Below are positions 23,821 to 32,088 of a stretch of DNA of 32,088 nucleotides, one piece after another. The notes under the pieces were generated by a model, which saw only the letters and a list, made by a program, of their open reading frames with translations, was not told the DNA's origin and did not search any database. The stretch's first letter is position 1. Each line of letters opens with the position of its first letter. The translations under genes and the position numbers were made by a program. The stretch comes from Clostridiales bacterium DTU069 (GTDB taxonomy: Bacteria > Bacillota > Clostridia > DSM-8532): assembly GCA_001512485.1 (NCBI GenBank), contig LFRV01000103.1:1-32088 (forward strand), given 5' to 3'.

Positions 23821-25961
23821 AAAAGGCGTGCGGTATTTGCTATAATAAAGCATACGATTATGCCCACAATTGTAGGTACCGCGAACGATACTAATGTCCA
23901 TTTCATGCTCTGTGTTTCTTTTCGTATTGTCCATAATGTCGTAGCGCACGGGAAATGTAACAGCGAAAACAGCATTACGCATATTCCTGTTAGCCATGTC
24001 CAGCCGTTAGATACAAGAAGCTGTCTTAAATGTTCTATTTCGCTGAACTCAATAAGCGAACCCGAAGCCATATAGCTCATTATTATTATCGGAAGCACAA
24101 TTTCGTTTGCGGGCAATCCGAGAACAAATGCTAATATTATATAACCGTCCATTCCCAATAGCTTTCCGAACGGGTCAAGAAAACCGGCCGTATGTGTAAG
24201 AATGCTTGAACCACCGACATGGACATTTGCCATAACCCATATTATCAGCCCGGCGGGAGCCGCTACGGCGATTGCACGGCCTAATACAAAAATTGTCCTG
24301 TCTAATATCGAACGCACAATTATGCGCACGACCTGCGGTTTTCTGTAAGGCGGAAGCTCAAGCGTGAATGCTGACGGCAGCCCTTTTAATATAGTTTTGG
24401 ACAGTATTTTTGATACAACAAGGGTTATAATAATTCCCAACAGAACGATAACTGTGAGTGAAAAGGTTGAAACGAGCGACCTGAATGCGCCTTTCGCAAT
24501 GCCGCCCCCGATAAAAATGGCGCTTAGAGCTATAAGCGTGGGAAAACGGCCGTTGCACGGTACAAATGTATTTGTTATCGCTGCAATCAAACGTTCCCTC
24601 GGAGAATCTATAATCCTGCATCCTATAACACCGGCAGCATTGCAACCAAACCCCATGCACATAGTCAGCGCCTGCTTGCCGTGAGCACATGCTTTTTTGA
24701 AAAAGTTATCCAGGTTAAAAGCTACTCTCGGAAGATAACCCAAATCTTCTAAAAGCGTGAATAACGGAAAGAAAATTGCCATTGGCGGCAGCATAACCGA
24801 AACAACCCAGGCCAAGGTCCGGTATGTGCCTGTAATTAATACTCCGTGAATCCATCCCGGGACGTTTAATGCCACGAAAATATCAGTAAGCAAATCTTCA
24901 AACCCAAATAATAAATTTGCAAGAAGCTCGGACGGGTAATTTGCGCCGGCGATTGTAAGCCAGAATATCACTGCCAGCAGCGCAAGCATAACAGGAATGC
25001 CGAAAATTTTCGATGTCAGTATGCTGTCAATTTTCCTGTCCGTTAGGTCATATTGTTTATTTCCAAAAGAAACGGCATCTCGGCAAATTTCTTCGGAAAT
25101 ATTTATAATGCGTGATACTATTCTGTCGCGCAGTTGATCGGGGTGAATGCCGTTTTGTTCAAGATGCTGGCGGGCTTTATTCAGGTTTTGCCTAAGCATT
25201 GGATAATCCATGATATTAAAGCCCAGAAACTTGTTAAGTGATTCAAGCATCGAGGCGTCCTCGTCGAGAAGCTTCAGTGAAACCCACCGGTCGTTTATTT
25301 TCCCGCCCGTTATTTCCCATATTATCGGGCGGACAAGCTCAATAGCCTGCTCAATAGTTTCATCGTACCTTATTTCAAGTGGGTTCGTCCGGACAAGTCC
25401 CAACGCAATATTATAGACCGCATCGGTAAGTTCATCCAATCCCCTTCTGCTTCGCGCGTTTGTGGCGACAACAGGCACACCGAGTCGATCGAACAGCTTT
25501 TTGCAATCAATGCGTATTTTTTTTCGTTCAGCTTCATCGATAAGGTTTACGCAAACAACGACTTTTTTGGTTATTTCAATTGTCTGAAGAACTAGATTAA
25601 GGTTTCGTTCAAGGCATGTCGCGTCGGTAACGACAACGGTGGCATCAGGGTTTTCGAAGCAGACAAAATCCCTTGCGATCTCTTCTTCCGCCGAATTTGC
25701 CATAAGAGAATATGTGCCCGGGATGTCGACCAGAATGAAGTTATTGTTTTTGTACCTGTATTTCCCACAGCAGGCGGTAACGGTTTTTCCAGGCCAGTTG
25801 CCCGTGTGCTGATTAAGCCCTGTAAGGCTGTTAAAAACCGTACTTTTCCCGACATTCGGATTTCCTGACAAAGCTATTATAGATCCATGGCAAGAAGTTC
25901 GATCAATAACTATGTTGTTTCCAAGTAAGCTTGATCCTGTAGATTGGTTTGTCAGTCCCAT
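23808..25961 (-). CDS. feoB: Ferrous iron transport protein B
   Basis: Main Fe2+ uptake protein of anaerobes: a cytoplasmic G domain fused to a membrane channel, 717 residues. G1 GNPNVGKST lies at about 33-41, G3 DIPGTYSLM at about 79-87 and a G4-like NLIDEA. The membrane part has the two Gate motifs, with the conserved cysteines in MGFGCNAAGVIGCRI and VPCNGRFPTLIAL, which are typical of FeoB. An extra ~25 residues precede the G domain. A GGAGGTG box backs the ATG. feoA lies about 105 bases upstream on the same strand. The gene converges on the 215-residue protein gene. It is probably iron-regulated through the divergent DtxR-type gene. Confidence 0.95.
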   Translation of the reverse strand: MGLTNQSTGSSLLGNNIVIDRTSCHGSIIALSGNPNVGKSTVFNSLTGLNQHTGNWPGKTVTACCGKYRYKNNNFILVDIPGTYSLMANSAEEEIARDFVCFENPDATVVVTDATCLERNLNLVLQTIEITKKVVVCVNLIDEAERKKIRIDCKKLFDRLGVPVVATNARSRRGLDELTDAVYNIALGLVRTNPLEIRYDETIEQAIELVRPIIWEITGGKINDRWVSLKLLDEDASMLESLNKFLGFNIMDYPMLRQNLNKARQHLEQNGIHPDQLRDRIVSRIINISEEICRDAVSFGNKQYDLTDRKIDSILTSKIFGIPVMLALLAVIFWLTIAGANYPSELLANLLFGFEDLLTDIFVALNVPGWIHGVLITGTYRTLAWVVSVMLPPMAIFFPLFTLLEDLGYLPRVAFNLDNFFKKACAHGKQALTMCMGFGCNAAGVIGCRIIDSPRERLIAAITNTFVPCNGRFPTLIALSAIFIGGGIAKGAFRSLVSTFSLTVIVLLGIIITLVVSKILSKTILKGLPSAFTLELPPYRKPQVVRIIVRSILDRTIFVLGRAIAVAAPAGLIIWVMANVHVGGSSILTHTAGFLDPFGKLLGMDGYIILAFVLGLPANEIVLPIIIMSYMASGSLIEFSEIEHLRQLLVSNGWTWLTGICVMLFSLLHFPCATTLWTIRKETQSMKWTLVSFAVPTIVGIIVCFIIANTARLFGLV

Positions 25962-26065
25962 ATGTACACCTCCGTCTTAAAGCAAAGGAAGAAAATTGAT
26001 TAGTATCATTTCATGGGCAAGCAATACGGCGAAGCAAAACAGCCGGCGCTGTTAATGAATACCTG

Positions 26066-26305
26066 CTAGTTTAACTCAACCAGAATTTTGCCCGCTTCCT
26101 CCGAACGCAGGGCAATTACCGCTCCGCGTATATTATATGCCGTCGGATCGCCGGATGGGCTTTTATGCATTGCCTCGACAACAGTACCGGAAATAAGGCC
26201 AAGATCAAGCATTCTTCTCCTGATTGCGCCAACAGATGAAAGATATTTAATTTTTGCCGTTCTACCTATCGGTAGATTTTTTAATGCTATAATATTCTCT
26301 TTCAT
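26066..26305 (-). CDS. feoA: Ferrous iron transport protein A
   Basis: 79-residue SH3-like cytosolic partner of FeoB: a conserved core with RRRMLDLGLISGTVVEA, the following SPSGDPTAYNIRGAVIALR and a final KILVEL. This is a very typical FeoA. GAGGG lies 10 bases before its ATG. It starts the feoAB operon. The 12-bp ATGTTTTATGTT element lies 15 bases upstream of its start codon, inside the likely promoter. Confidence 0.94.
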   Translation of the reverse strand: MKENIIALKNLPIGRTAKIKYLSSVGAIRRRMLDLGLISGTVVEAMHKSPSGDPTAYNIRGAVIALRSEEAGKILVELN

Positions 26306-26319
26306 TTACTGTTCCCTCA

Positions 26320-26403
26320 ATGTTTTATGTTCACAAGTTCTGTTTCTGTTTTTAGCGGGGAGAAAAAATTTTACTCAAGAGCAATATATGCAACATAAAA
26401 CAT
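26320..26403. promoter_or_regulatory. Mirrored 12-bp repeats in the feoA-dtxR divergent promoter region
   Basis: ATGTTTTATGTT at 26320-26331 is repeated exactly in inverse orientation as AACATAAAACAT at 26392-26403, about 60 bases apart, one near each gene. The right copy overlaps a plausible -10 (CATAAA, 18 bases after TTTACT). This is what an operator shared by the two divergent units would look like. The sequence is not the classic DtxR or MntR palindrome I know. Confidence 0.6.
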
Positions 26404-26457
26404 GTTTGTTACGAATAGAGTTTTATACGTAAAAAATGCCGTAAGGAGGGGAAAGAA

Positions 26458-26934
26458 ATGAAACGCAATGAGTTCCGTACCGTAAGAGGGTACGAATTGC
26501 TTAACCAGAATAAAAAACAGTTGACTTCGGCGATGGAGGACTACCTTGAAATGATTTACAGGAACATCGGGCAGGAAGGCTATATGCGAATAAACACGCT
26601 GTCGGAGCTTTTGAATGTAAAGCCTTCATCCGCGACAAGAATGGTCCAAAAACTTAAAGAACTTGGCCTTATACGCTATGAAAAATACGGGATTATATTT
26701 TTATCCGAAGAGGGAAAAGAATACGGGAAATTTCTGCTCGAAAGGCACAATGTGGTTGAAAGGTTCTTAAAAAGCCTGGGTATAAAGGAAAACCTGCTTA
26801 CCGAAACCGAACTTGTTGAACACAATATAAGTAAAAACACTGTAGAAAGAATTAATAAACTGAACCGAATCCTTGAGGCGCATCCGGAAATAATCAGTGA
26901 GTTTGAAAACTTTAACAGCAGCACTGATGGGTGA
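26458..26934 (+). CDS. DtxR/MntR-family metal-dependent regulator
   Basis: 158 residues. A winged helix-turn-helix (about 20-85: SAMEDYLEMIYRNIGQEGY, then RINTLSELLNVKPSSATRMV and QKLKELGLIRYEKY) is followed by the metal-binding and dimerisation domain (LLERHNVVERFLKSLGI, ETELVEHNIS). There is no C-terminal SH3-like domain, so it resembles MntR rather than DtxR. Metal ligands cannot be assigned fully by eye. AGGAGGGG lies before the ATG. It diverges from feoAB, which it probably represses in the presence of Fe2+ or Mn2+; that is inference from the arrangement. Confidence 0.9.
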   Translation: MKRNEFRTVRGYELLNQNKKQLTSAMEDYLEMIYRNIGQEGYMRINTLSELLNVKPSSATRMVQKLKELGLIRYEKYGIIFLSEEGKEYGKFLLERHNVVERFLKSLGIKENLLTETELVEHNISKNTVERINKLNRILEAHPEIISEFENFNSSTDG

Positions 26935-27086
26935 AAATAGGTGCCGGCCGGCGAACTTTCTCTTTATTACGTTTAGAATTAAGTAATTATTCCGTGAATG
27001 ACAAAAATTCCAAAATACAGTATAGTCATTATAATAATATTGGGTTAGAATAAAATTATATTCAGCATGATTCGGGAGGTATTTTT

Positions 27087-29720
27087 TTGCTGCCGTATAA
27101 TATCAGTTTAAATGACTTGTTAGCCATGCTTAACACCGACCCGGAGAAAGGATTGACTTCGGAACAGGTTCAAACTCTTATTGAAAAATATGGCGAGAAT
27201 AAATTAAAAGAAGCCAGGAAAAAGACGAACCTGCAGAAGTTTTTCGACCAGTTTAAAGACGTGATGATCCTGATTTTGCTTCTGGCGGCTGCCATATCAT
27301 TTACCGTAGCGTTAATTGAAGGAAATACATCCGATTTTATTGAGCCTGTTCTCATTCTGTTAATTGTAATTCTTAACGCGATAATGGGTGTTATACAGGA
27401 AAGCAAGGCAGAAAAGGCGCTCGAGGCATTAAAAAACCTTTCGGTACCTCATGCAAGGGTTTTGCGTAACGGAAAGGAAGAGATTATAGACGCGAGGGAA
27501 CTTGTCCCGGGCGATATAATCCTTTTGGAGGCCGGTGATTTTATACCTGCGGACGCAAGGCTTCTGAAGTCGGCGAGTTTAACCTCCGAAGAGTCGGTTT
27601 TAACGGGTGAGTCGCTTCCTGTTGAGAAGGATGCGGACGCGCACGTAGAGGAAAATTCACCCTTGGGTGATCGTCGGAATATGGTATATTCAGGCTGCAG
27701 TGTTACCTATGGCCGCGGAAGGGCTGTTGTAACCGCCACAGGCATGAATACCGAAATGGGGAAAATAGCGGCGCTCTTGGAATCTGCCGAAGATACGTCA
27801 ACCCCGCTGCAGCAGAAACTGGCACAGCTTGGGAAATACCTCGGGTTTATCGCACTGGCTGCCTGTGCCGTTATTTTCATTATTGGAATATTTTCCGGCA
27901 TACCGATTATGGATATTTTCATGACATCGGTTTCTCTTGCGGTATCCGCGATTCCTGAAGGCCTGCCCGCAATAGTCACCATTGTACTTTCAATCGGAGT
28001 GCAGCAAATGGTGAAGAAAAACGCTATTATCCGCAAGCTTCCCGCCGTAGAAACATTAGGGAGCGCTTCGGTGATATGCTCGGACAAGACGGGGACACTT
28101 ACACAGAACCGTATGGCTTTGGTAAGGGGATACGCGGAAGGCGAAAAAGGCGTTGAACAAATAAGCGGCAATAACAGCGAGCGGATTAAGAAACTGCTGC
28201 TGTACGGAACACTTTGCAGCGACGGTATTGTTGAAGTGGACGGAGACAACGAAAAGCATATGGGCGATCCGACGGAGACAGCCATTGTTCTTGCGGCATA
28301 CCGCAACGGAATTAAAAAAGAAAAAGCTGAAAAAATGTATCCGAGGCTTGCCGAAATTCCGTTTGATTCGGACAGGAAAGCAATGTCTACCGTTAACAGG
28401 ATAGACGGCAGAAATGTTGTTATTGTAAAGGGCGCGTTTGATGTGCTGGCCTCGAAATGTGTTTCCGGAGACATACAATCCGCGGAAAAAATAAACGAAC
28501 AGTTTGGGAACGATGCTCTGCGCGTAATTGCGATAGCTTGTAAGGAAATAGAAGAAGTGCCGTCAAGCCCTTCTTCGGATGAACTGGAATCCGGACTGAC
28601 TTTTATGGGTTTGCTTGGCATGATTGATCCTCCCAGGCCCGAAGCGCGTGAAGCCGTTAAACTGTGCCGGAAAGCCGGAATAAAACCTGTTATGATTACC
28701 GGAGACCATGTCAATACGGCTTCGGCGATTGCGAGAGAGCTCGGCATATTGGAAGACGGCGATGAAGCGGTTTCAGGCCGGGAGCTCGCCGCGATGGACG
28801 ATGATGAATTTTATCGAAAAGTCGAAAAAATTTCAGTTTACGCGCGTGTTTCCCCCGAGGATAAAATTAGAATTGTGAAAGCGTGGCAGGAAAAAGGCCA
28901 TGTTGTTGCGATGACAGGGGACGGTGTCAATGACGCGCCTGCTTTGAAAGCGGCGGATATTGGCTGCGCGATGGGCATTACCGGAACGGATGTGGCAAAA
29001 GGAGCATCGGATATGATACTGACTGATGACAATTTTGCCACAATAGTCCATGCTGTTAAAGAAGGCAGGGGAATATACGACAACATTAAAAAAGCCGTTT
29101 CATTTTTGCTCGGTACGAATATAGGCGAAATATTGACGGTGTTTTTCTCCATGGTTTTTTGGCACAAATCCCCATTGCTGCCGATTCAGTTATTGTGGAT
29201 TAACCTGGTTACGGATAGCCTTCCCGCAATATCATTAGGAATGGAAGCGGTAGAAGAAGATGTTATGACCAGAAAGCCAAGGCCTAAAGACGAGAATATA
29301 TTCGCGCACGGCCTTCTAACCAGGGTCTTTCTCCAGGGAGTAATGTTCGCGGCATTAACGCTGATTGGTTTCCGTCATGGAGAAAATGTTGCGGGATCCC
29401 TTGAAGGAGGCAGGACTATGGCCTTTATCATCCTTGCCATTACACAGGTTGTACATTCGTTTAATATGCGGTCCGATCATTCGCTGTTTAAAATAGGACC
29501 ATTCAGTAATATGAAACTGAACTGGGCGGCGTTGGTATCGGTTCTGCTTATGATATTGGTGGTCTTTATACCTCCGGTGGCAAAGGCTTTCGGTTTGATA
29601 CCGCTGCCCGATATGATGTACTTGAAAGCTGCTGCTCTCGCGATCATTCCCGTTCCGGTACTGGAAGCGACAAAGGCTTTGGGAATAATAAGGCACAGGC
29701 GTAATCATTCGGATTCTTAA
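27087..29720 (+). CDS. Calcium-translocating P-type ATPase (P2A)
   Basis: 877 residues, the usual length for bacterial SERCA/PMR1-like pumps that export Ca2+ (or Mn2+) from the cytoplasm. A cation-ATPase N domain comes first, then actuator TGES (173-176), PEGLP in M4 (about 290-294, with the Ca2+-liganding Glu), phosphorylation site DKTGTLT (D333), the KGAFDVL-type nucleotide site, TGDGVNDAPALKAADIG and M6 NLVTDSLPA with the second-site Asn and Asp. The start is TTG, 6 bases after GGGAGGT; no ATG is suitably placed. It is a lone gene, facing the convergent ttcA-like gene. A long antisense frame inside it is a shadow. Confidence 0.94.
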   Translation: MLPYNISLNDLLAMLNTDPEKGLTSEQVQTLIEKYGENKLKEARKKTNLQKFFDQFKDVMILILLLAAAISFTVALIEGNTSDFIEPVLILLIVILNAIMGVIQESKAEKALEALKNLSVPHARVLRNGKEEIIDARELVPGDIILLEAGDFIPADARLLKSASLTSEESVLTGESLPVEKDADAHVEENSPLGDRRNMVYSGCSVTYGRGRAVVTATGMNTEMGKIAALLESAEDTSTPLQQKLAQLGKYLGFIALAACAVIFIIGIFSGIPIMDIFMTSVSLAVSAIPEGLPAIVTIVLSIGVQQMVKKNAIIRKLPAVETLGSASVICSDKTGTLTQNRMALVRGYAEGEKGVEQISGNNSERIKKLLLYGTLCSDGIVEVDGDNEKHMGDPTETAIVLAAYRNGIKKEKAEKMYPRLAEIPFDSDRKAMSTVNRIDGRNVVIVKGAFDVLASKCVSGDIQSAEKINEQFGNDALRVIAIACKEIEEVPSSPSSDELESGLTFMGLLGMIDPPRPEAREAVKLCRKAGIKPVMITGDHVNTASAIARELGILEDGDEAVSGRELAAMDDDEFYRKVEKISVYARVSPEDKIRIVKAWQEKGHVVAMTGDGVNDAPALKAADIGCAMGITGTDVAKGASDMILTDDNFATIVHAVKEGRGIYDNIKKAVSFLLGTNIGEILTVFFSMVFWHKSPLLPIQLLWINLVTDSLPAISLGMEAVEEDVMTRKPRPKDENIFAHGLLTRVFLQGVMFAALTLIGFRHGENVAGSLEGGRTMAFIILAITQVVHSFNMRSDHSLFKIGPFSNMKLNWAALVSVLLMILVVFIPPVAKAFGLIPLPDMMYLKAAALAIIPVPVLEATKALGIIRHRRNHSDS

Positions 29721-29744
29721 ACGGCGGCGTGCGAAGAAAGACCT

Positions 29745-30464
29745 TTAAAGCGGCGGGTGCCATCCGTTAATCCCGCTGCGCTGGATTGCACCGAATATAT
29801 TATCACGGATATAGCGGTTTTCTTTTGCAAGGTTAATTATAACGCTTTTTATATAATGCCGTTTTGTAAGACCGTCTGCTCTACATACCCCTGAACAAAT
29901 ATTTATATCCGAATTCTTGACGAAAGAGCGTATCATTTTTTCTTCAGTATAAATAAAAGGGCGTATCAGCGTAATATCCACCCGGTTAAGGTAAGTCACC
30001 GGTGAGAATGTGTGGATGCGGCCCTCATAGAATAACGACAATAAAAGCGTTTCTATCACGTCATCCTTATGATGGGCAAATGCAACCTTGTTGCACCCAA
30101 GACGTTTTGCGGCGTTATATATCGCCCCGCGTTTCATGTTTGAGCATAATGAACAGGGGTTTTTTTCATTCCGGGCTTCAAAGACAATTTTCGATATCGG
30201 TGTTTCTTCGATATGGTATTCAACATCGAGATCGTTATAAAATGTACGCAAAGTATCGGGCTCAAAGCCGGGCAATCCCGTTTGGAGCGTTAACGCAACA
30301 AGGTCGAATTTGTTCGGATAAAAGCGCTGCAGGGCTTTCATACAGCACAAAAGGGCAAGGCTGTCTTTGCCGCCCGAAACGCCTACGGCAATTTTATCCC
30401 CATCATGTATCATGTCATAATCGGCAATGGCTTTTCTGACTCTGGATAGAAGCTTTTGAAGCAT
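29745..30464 (-). CDS. TtcA-like tRNA 2-thiocytidine biosynthesis protein
   Basis: 239 residues of the PP-loop ATPase superfamily. The ATP pyrophosphatase loop is VGVSGGKDSLALL (about 28-40). A CxxC pair (NPCSLCSNMKRG, about 101-112) and a third cysteine pair in NICSGVCRADG are the ligands expected for the [4Fe-4S] cluster of TtcA, which thiolates C32 of certain tRNAs. AFAHHKDDVIETLLL is also characteristic. The C-terminus is a little shorter than in E. coli TtcA. The clostridial group is often labelled only as an ATP-binding protein, so C32 thiolation is likely but not proven. AAGGAG precedes the ATG. Confidence 0.85.
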   Translation of the reverse strand: MLQKLLSRVRKAIADYDMIHDGDKIAVGVSGGKDSLALLCCMKALQRFYPNKFDLVALTLQTGLPGFEPDTLRTFYNDLDVEYHIEETPISKIVFEARNEKNPCSLCSNMKRGAIYNAAKRLGCNKVAFAHHKDDVIETLLLSLFYEGRIHTFSPVTYLNRVDITLIRPFIYTEEKMIRSFVKNSDINICSGVCRADGLTKRHYIKSVIINLAKENRYIRDNIFGAIQRSGINGWHPPL

Positions 30465-30687
30465 GTAAATTCTCCTTATTAAGCATCGCGCTGTCCTGCT
30501 TCATGCGGGTTTCGCTTAAGGTTATTTATTTTATTTTAATTAACGTATGTTTTGTTTGCAATAGATTTTAAAGATACCGCCGGGTTCATTAATATACCTT
30601 TATTGATTCATGGCCTAACTTCAATTCACCCCTGATAAGAGACGATGTACTAAACATGGAGCTGGGAATCTAAAACATCTGGTTTTA

Positions 30688-31917
30688 TCATGGCTGCCTG
30701 ATACTTAAATTTAAAAATAGCGATATTACTGATAAAGCAATCAGAAGAATAAATGGAGCCGCATAGGATCCGGTTGATGTAACGAGTGAGCCGGCAATCG
30801 TTGCGGTAAAAGAAGCAGGGATAAGTATCGTATTTACGACGCTGAAATTCGTTGAGAAATTTTTGCTGCCGTAAAAAAGGCTTGTAAAAGCTGAATTTAT
30901 GGTTGGAGAACTGCCATAGGAAATACCTGCAAGGCAAAGGCCTGCAATACCAAGTATAATGGAGTTTGTTAAAACAGCAGTTAATATAACCGCCGAAGCT
31001 GCAATCGTAATGGTATTAGCCGTTGTCATAGTGAACCGGCAGCCTTTTTTGTCAAAGAGTATACCGGAAAAGATCCTTCCAAGGCCATTGAAAACTGAAA
31101 GCACACCTACTAACGTAGTTGCCAGAGCATCGGTCGCACCTATCGATAAAGCTAAGTCCCTGGCAAAACTAATTACCGTACTTCCAACAGCAGCCAATGT
31201 AATGGAGTACATAAAGAATTTCCAAAAACTAAATCTGCGAAGCATTTGTATTGTAGTATAATCACGTGTCATAAATGTGCTATTTTCGGCCGTTTTATTG
31301 TTTTTAATACCAGGAAAACTTATATCTTTGGATGGGTATTTTATTATGAAGCTGGCTATCAGCAGAATAAGACCTATTGTTATACCAAAAATTAAATATG
31401 TAGTTCGCCATCCGATTGATTCAGATTTAATCAATAATGCCGCTATATTTCCAAGTACCAGCGTACTGGCGCCAAAACCCATCATCATTGCTCCGGATGC
31501 AGTGCCTTTTTTATCGGGAAACCAGACATTGGTTGCAGATATAATTGCATTATAGGCCATACCGATTCCAAGTCCGCAAATGACACCATAGGAAACGTAC
31601 AGTGTAAAAATACTGATACCGGACATGAATGAAGCAACAGTAAAACCTGAAAATACCAGTATGGCTGAAATGACAACAGTAACTTTCGGCGAGGTGTTTT
31701 TTGTCAGTATACCTGAAATTATTCCACCTATGCAGAAAAAGCACATTGTTAATGTAAAGTTTAGTGCAAGTTGGGAAGGTGTCCATCCAAATTCAGTTTC
31801 AAGAGGTGCTTTTATGATAGACCAGGCGTATATTATACCGGAAAAAAGCATACTGATAACACCAATTAACAAATATGGCCATCTTACAAGTTTATTTTTT
31901 TCTTGCGTATCCTGCAT
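30688..31917 (-). CDS. OFA-family MFS transporter (oxalate/formate antiporter-like)
   Basis: 409 residues, 12 TM helices. The OFA hallmark is near the start (RWPYLLIGVISMLFSGIIYAWS), with the paired segment FGWTPSQLALNFTL. Also seen are GIGMAYNAIISATNVWFPDKKG, an MFS A-like loop, and GRIFSGILFDKKG in the second half. OFA carriers exchange monocarboxylates or dicarboxylates such as oxalate and formate; the substrate here is unknown. An AAAAAGGA box lies before the ATG. It is transcribed alone. No oxalate-degradation genes are in the window. Confidence 0.88.
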   Translation of the reverse strand: MQDTQEKNKLVRWPYLLIGVISMLFSGIIYAWSIIKAPLETEFGWTPSQLALNFTLTMCFFCIGGIISGILTKNTSPKVTVVISAILVFSGFTVASFMSGISIFTLYVSYGVICGLGIGMAYNAIISATNVWFPDKKGTASGAMMMGFGASTLVLGNIAALLIKSESIGWRTTYLIFGITIGLILLIASFIIKYPSKDISFPGIKNNKTAENSTFMTRDYTTIQMLRRFSFWKFFMYSITLAAVGSTVISFARDLALSIGATDALATTLVGVLSVFNGLGRIFSGILFDKKGCRFTMTTANTITIAASAVILTAVLTNSIILGIAGLCLAGISYGSSPTINSAFTSLFYGSKNFSTNFSVVNTILIPASFTATIAGSLVTSTGSYAAPFILLIALSVISLFLNLSIRQP

Positions 31918-32058
31918 AAAAAACTATCCTTTTTGATTATTCACCAATATTTTTATAGTTACATAATATCGTTTAGAATGCAACTAATATTTTAATTTTT
32001 TCAATTCTTAATTTGAGGATTCAAATTCCGGCTAAAGTATAGCTTGGCAAAGGAGTGG

Positions 32059-32088
32059 TTGTTCAAATTACGAATTGAAGATGGCTCA
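32059..32088 (+). CDS. Possible start of a gene cut by the window edge
   Basis: AAAGGAG at 32049-32055 is followed by TTG at 32059, which opens the frame FKLRIEDGS to the last base. The 3-base spacing is too short for a confident call, and only ten codons are visible. Treat as a hint only. Confidence 0.15.
   Translation, partial: MFKLRIEDGS

Noticed and set aside
27707..28747. 346-codon open frame on the minus strand inside the P-type ATPase
   Set aside because: It is fully antisense to a strongly supported gene, Ser/Ile-rich with no motif and no good ribosome binding site; a codon-bias shadow.
1..32088. CRISPR array, rRNA genes or prophage
   Set aside because: No regularly spaced repeats, no rRNA-like tract and no phage structural genes were seen.

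Overview
The window reads as chromosomal DNA from a spore-forming anaerobic Firmicute of the class Clostridia. The evidence is a moderate-to-low GC content, strong AGGAGG-type ribosome binding sites, an SspF-type small acid-soluble spore protein, an iron-only hydrogenase-type ACT regulator (TM1266 family), HgdC-type radical activases, FeoAB and FtsEX. Genus cannot be fixed by eye; a cellulolytic-clostridium relative is a plausible guess only.

Layout. (1) 1-400: a decayed IS3-type transposase fragment. (2) 397-3091, minus: an operon of a coiled-coil secreted protein, ftsE and ftsX, the cell-wall hydrolase control module. (3) 3327-6274, minus: three overlapping genes of the 2-hydroxyacyl-CoA dehydratase activase superfamily with no dehydratase beside them, then a MATE exporter. 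(4) 8048-10170: an LCP cell-wall ligase, a stand-alone ATP-cone protein, a phasin-like helical protein and an Arg/Tyr/Pro-rich 48-residue protein. (5) 10404-13358: a TM1266-type ACT protein followed by nadB-nadC, without nadA. (6) 13468-15900: a nested palindrome, a membrane-anchored lipase-like hydrolase, a two-CBS protein, sspF and a hairpin-rich non-coding tract. (7) 16064-16351: a strong promoter, tRNA-Ser(UGA), tRNA-Ser(GCU) and a terminator. (8) 16482-21213: an accessory region with a two-component system, two small membrane proteins, and three broken genes (serine hydrolase, LacI regulator, ECF sigma factor). (9) 21413-23769: an unusual fused MalF/MalG-like permease without ATPase or binding protein, plus an anchored extracytoplasmic protein. 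(10) 23808-26934: feoAB divergent from a DtxR/MntR-type regulator, with a mirrored 12-bp repeat between them. (11) 27087-31917: a Ca2+-type P-ATPase, a TtcA-like tRNA thiolation enzyme and an OFA-family MFS transporter.

The most coherent unrecognised system is at 16482-19168. The sensor kinase starts with a two-helix membrane segment that looks like the PLDc_N fold. The 72-residue protein encoded downstream appears to carry the same segment. The small-protein operon has a pair of ATATGACT direct repeats 21 bp apart just upstream of a -10 element, which suggests that the response regulator activates it. Together this looks like a compact envelope-sensing circuit in which a small protein could feed back on the kinase through a shared membrane domain. 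Other points of interest are the hydrolase-less FtsEX partner, the permease with degenerate ATPase-docking loops, and the unannotated 48-residue cationic aromatic protein.
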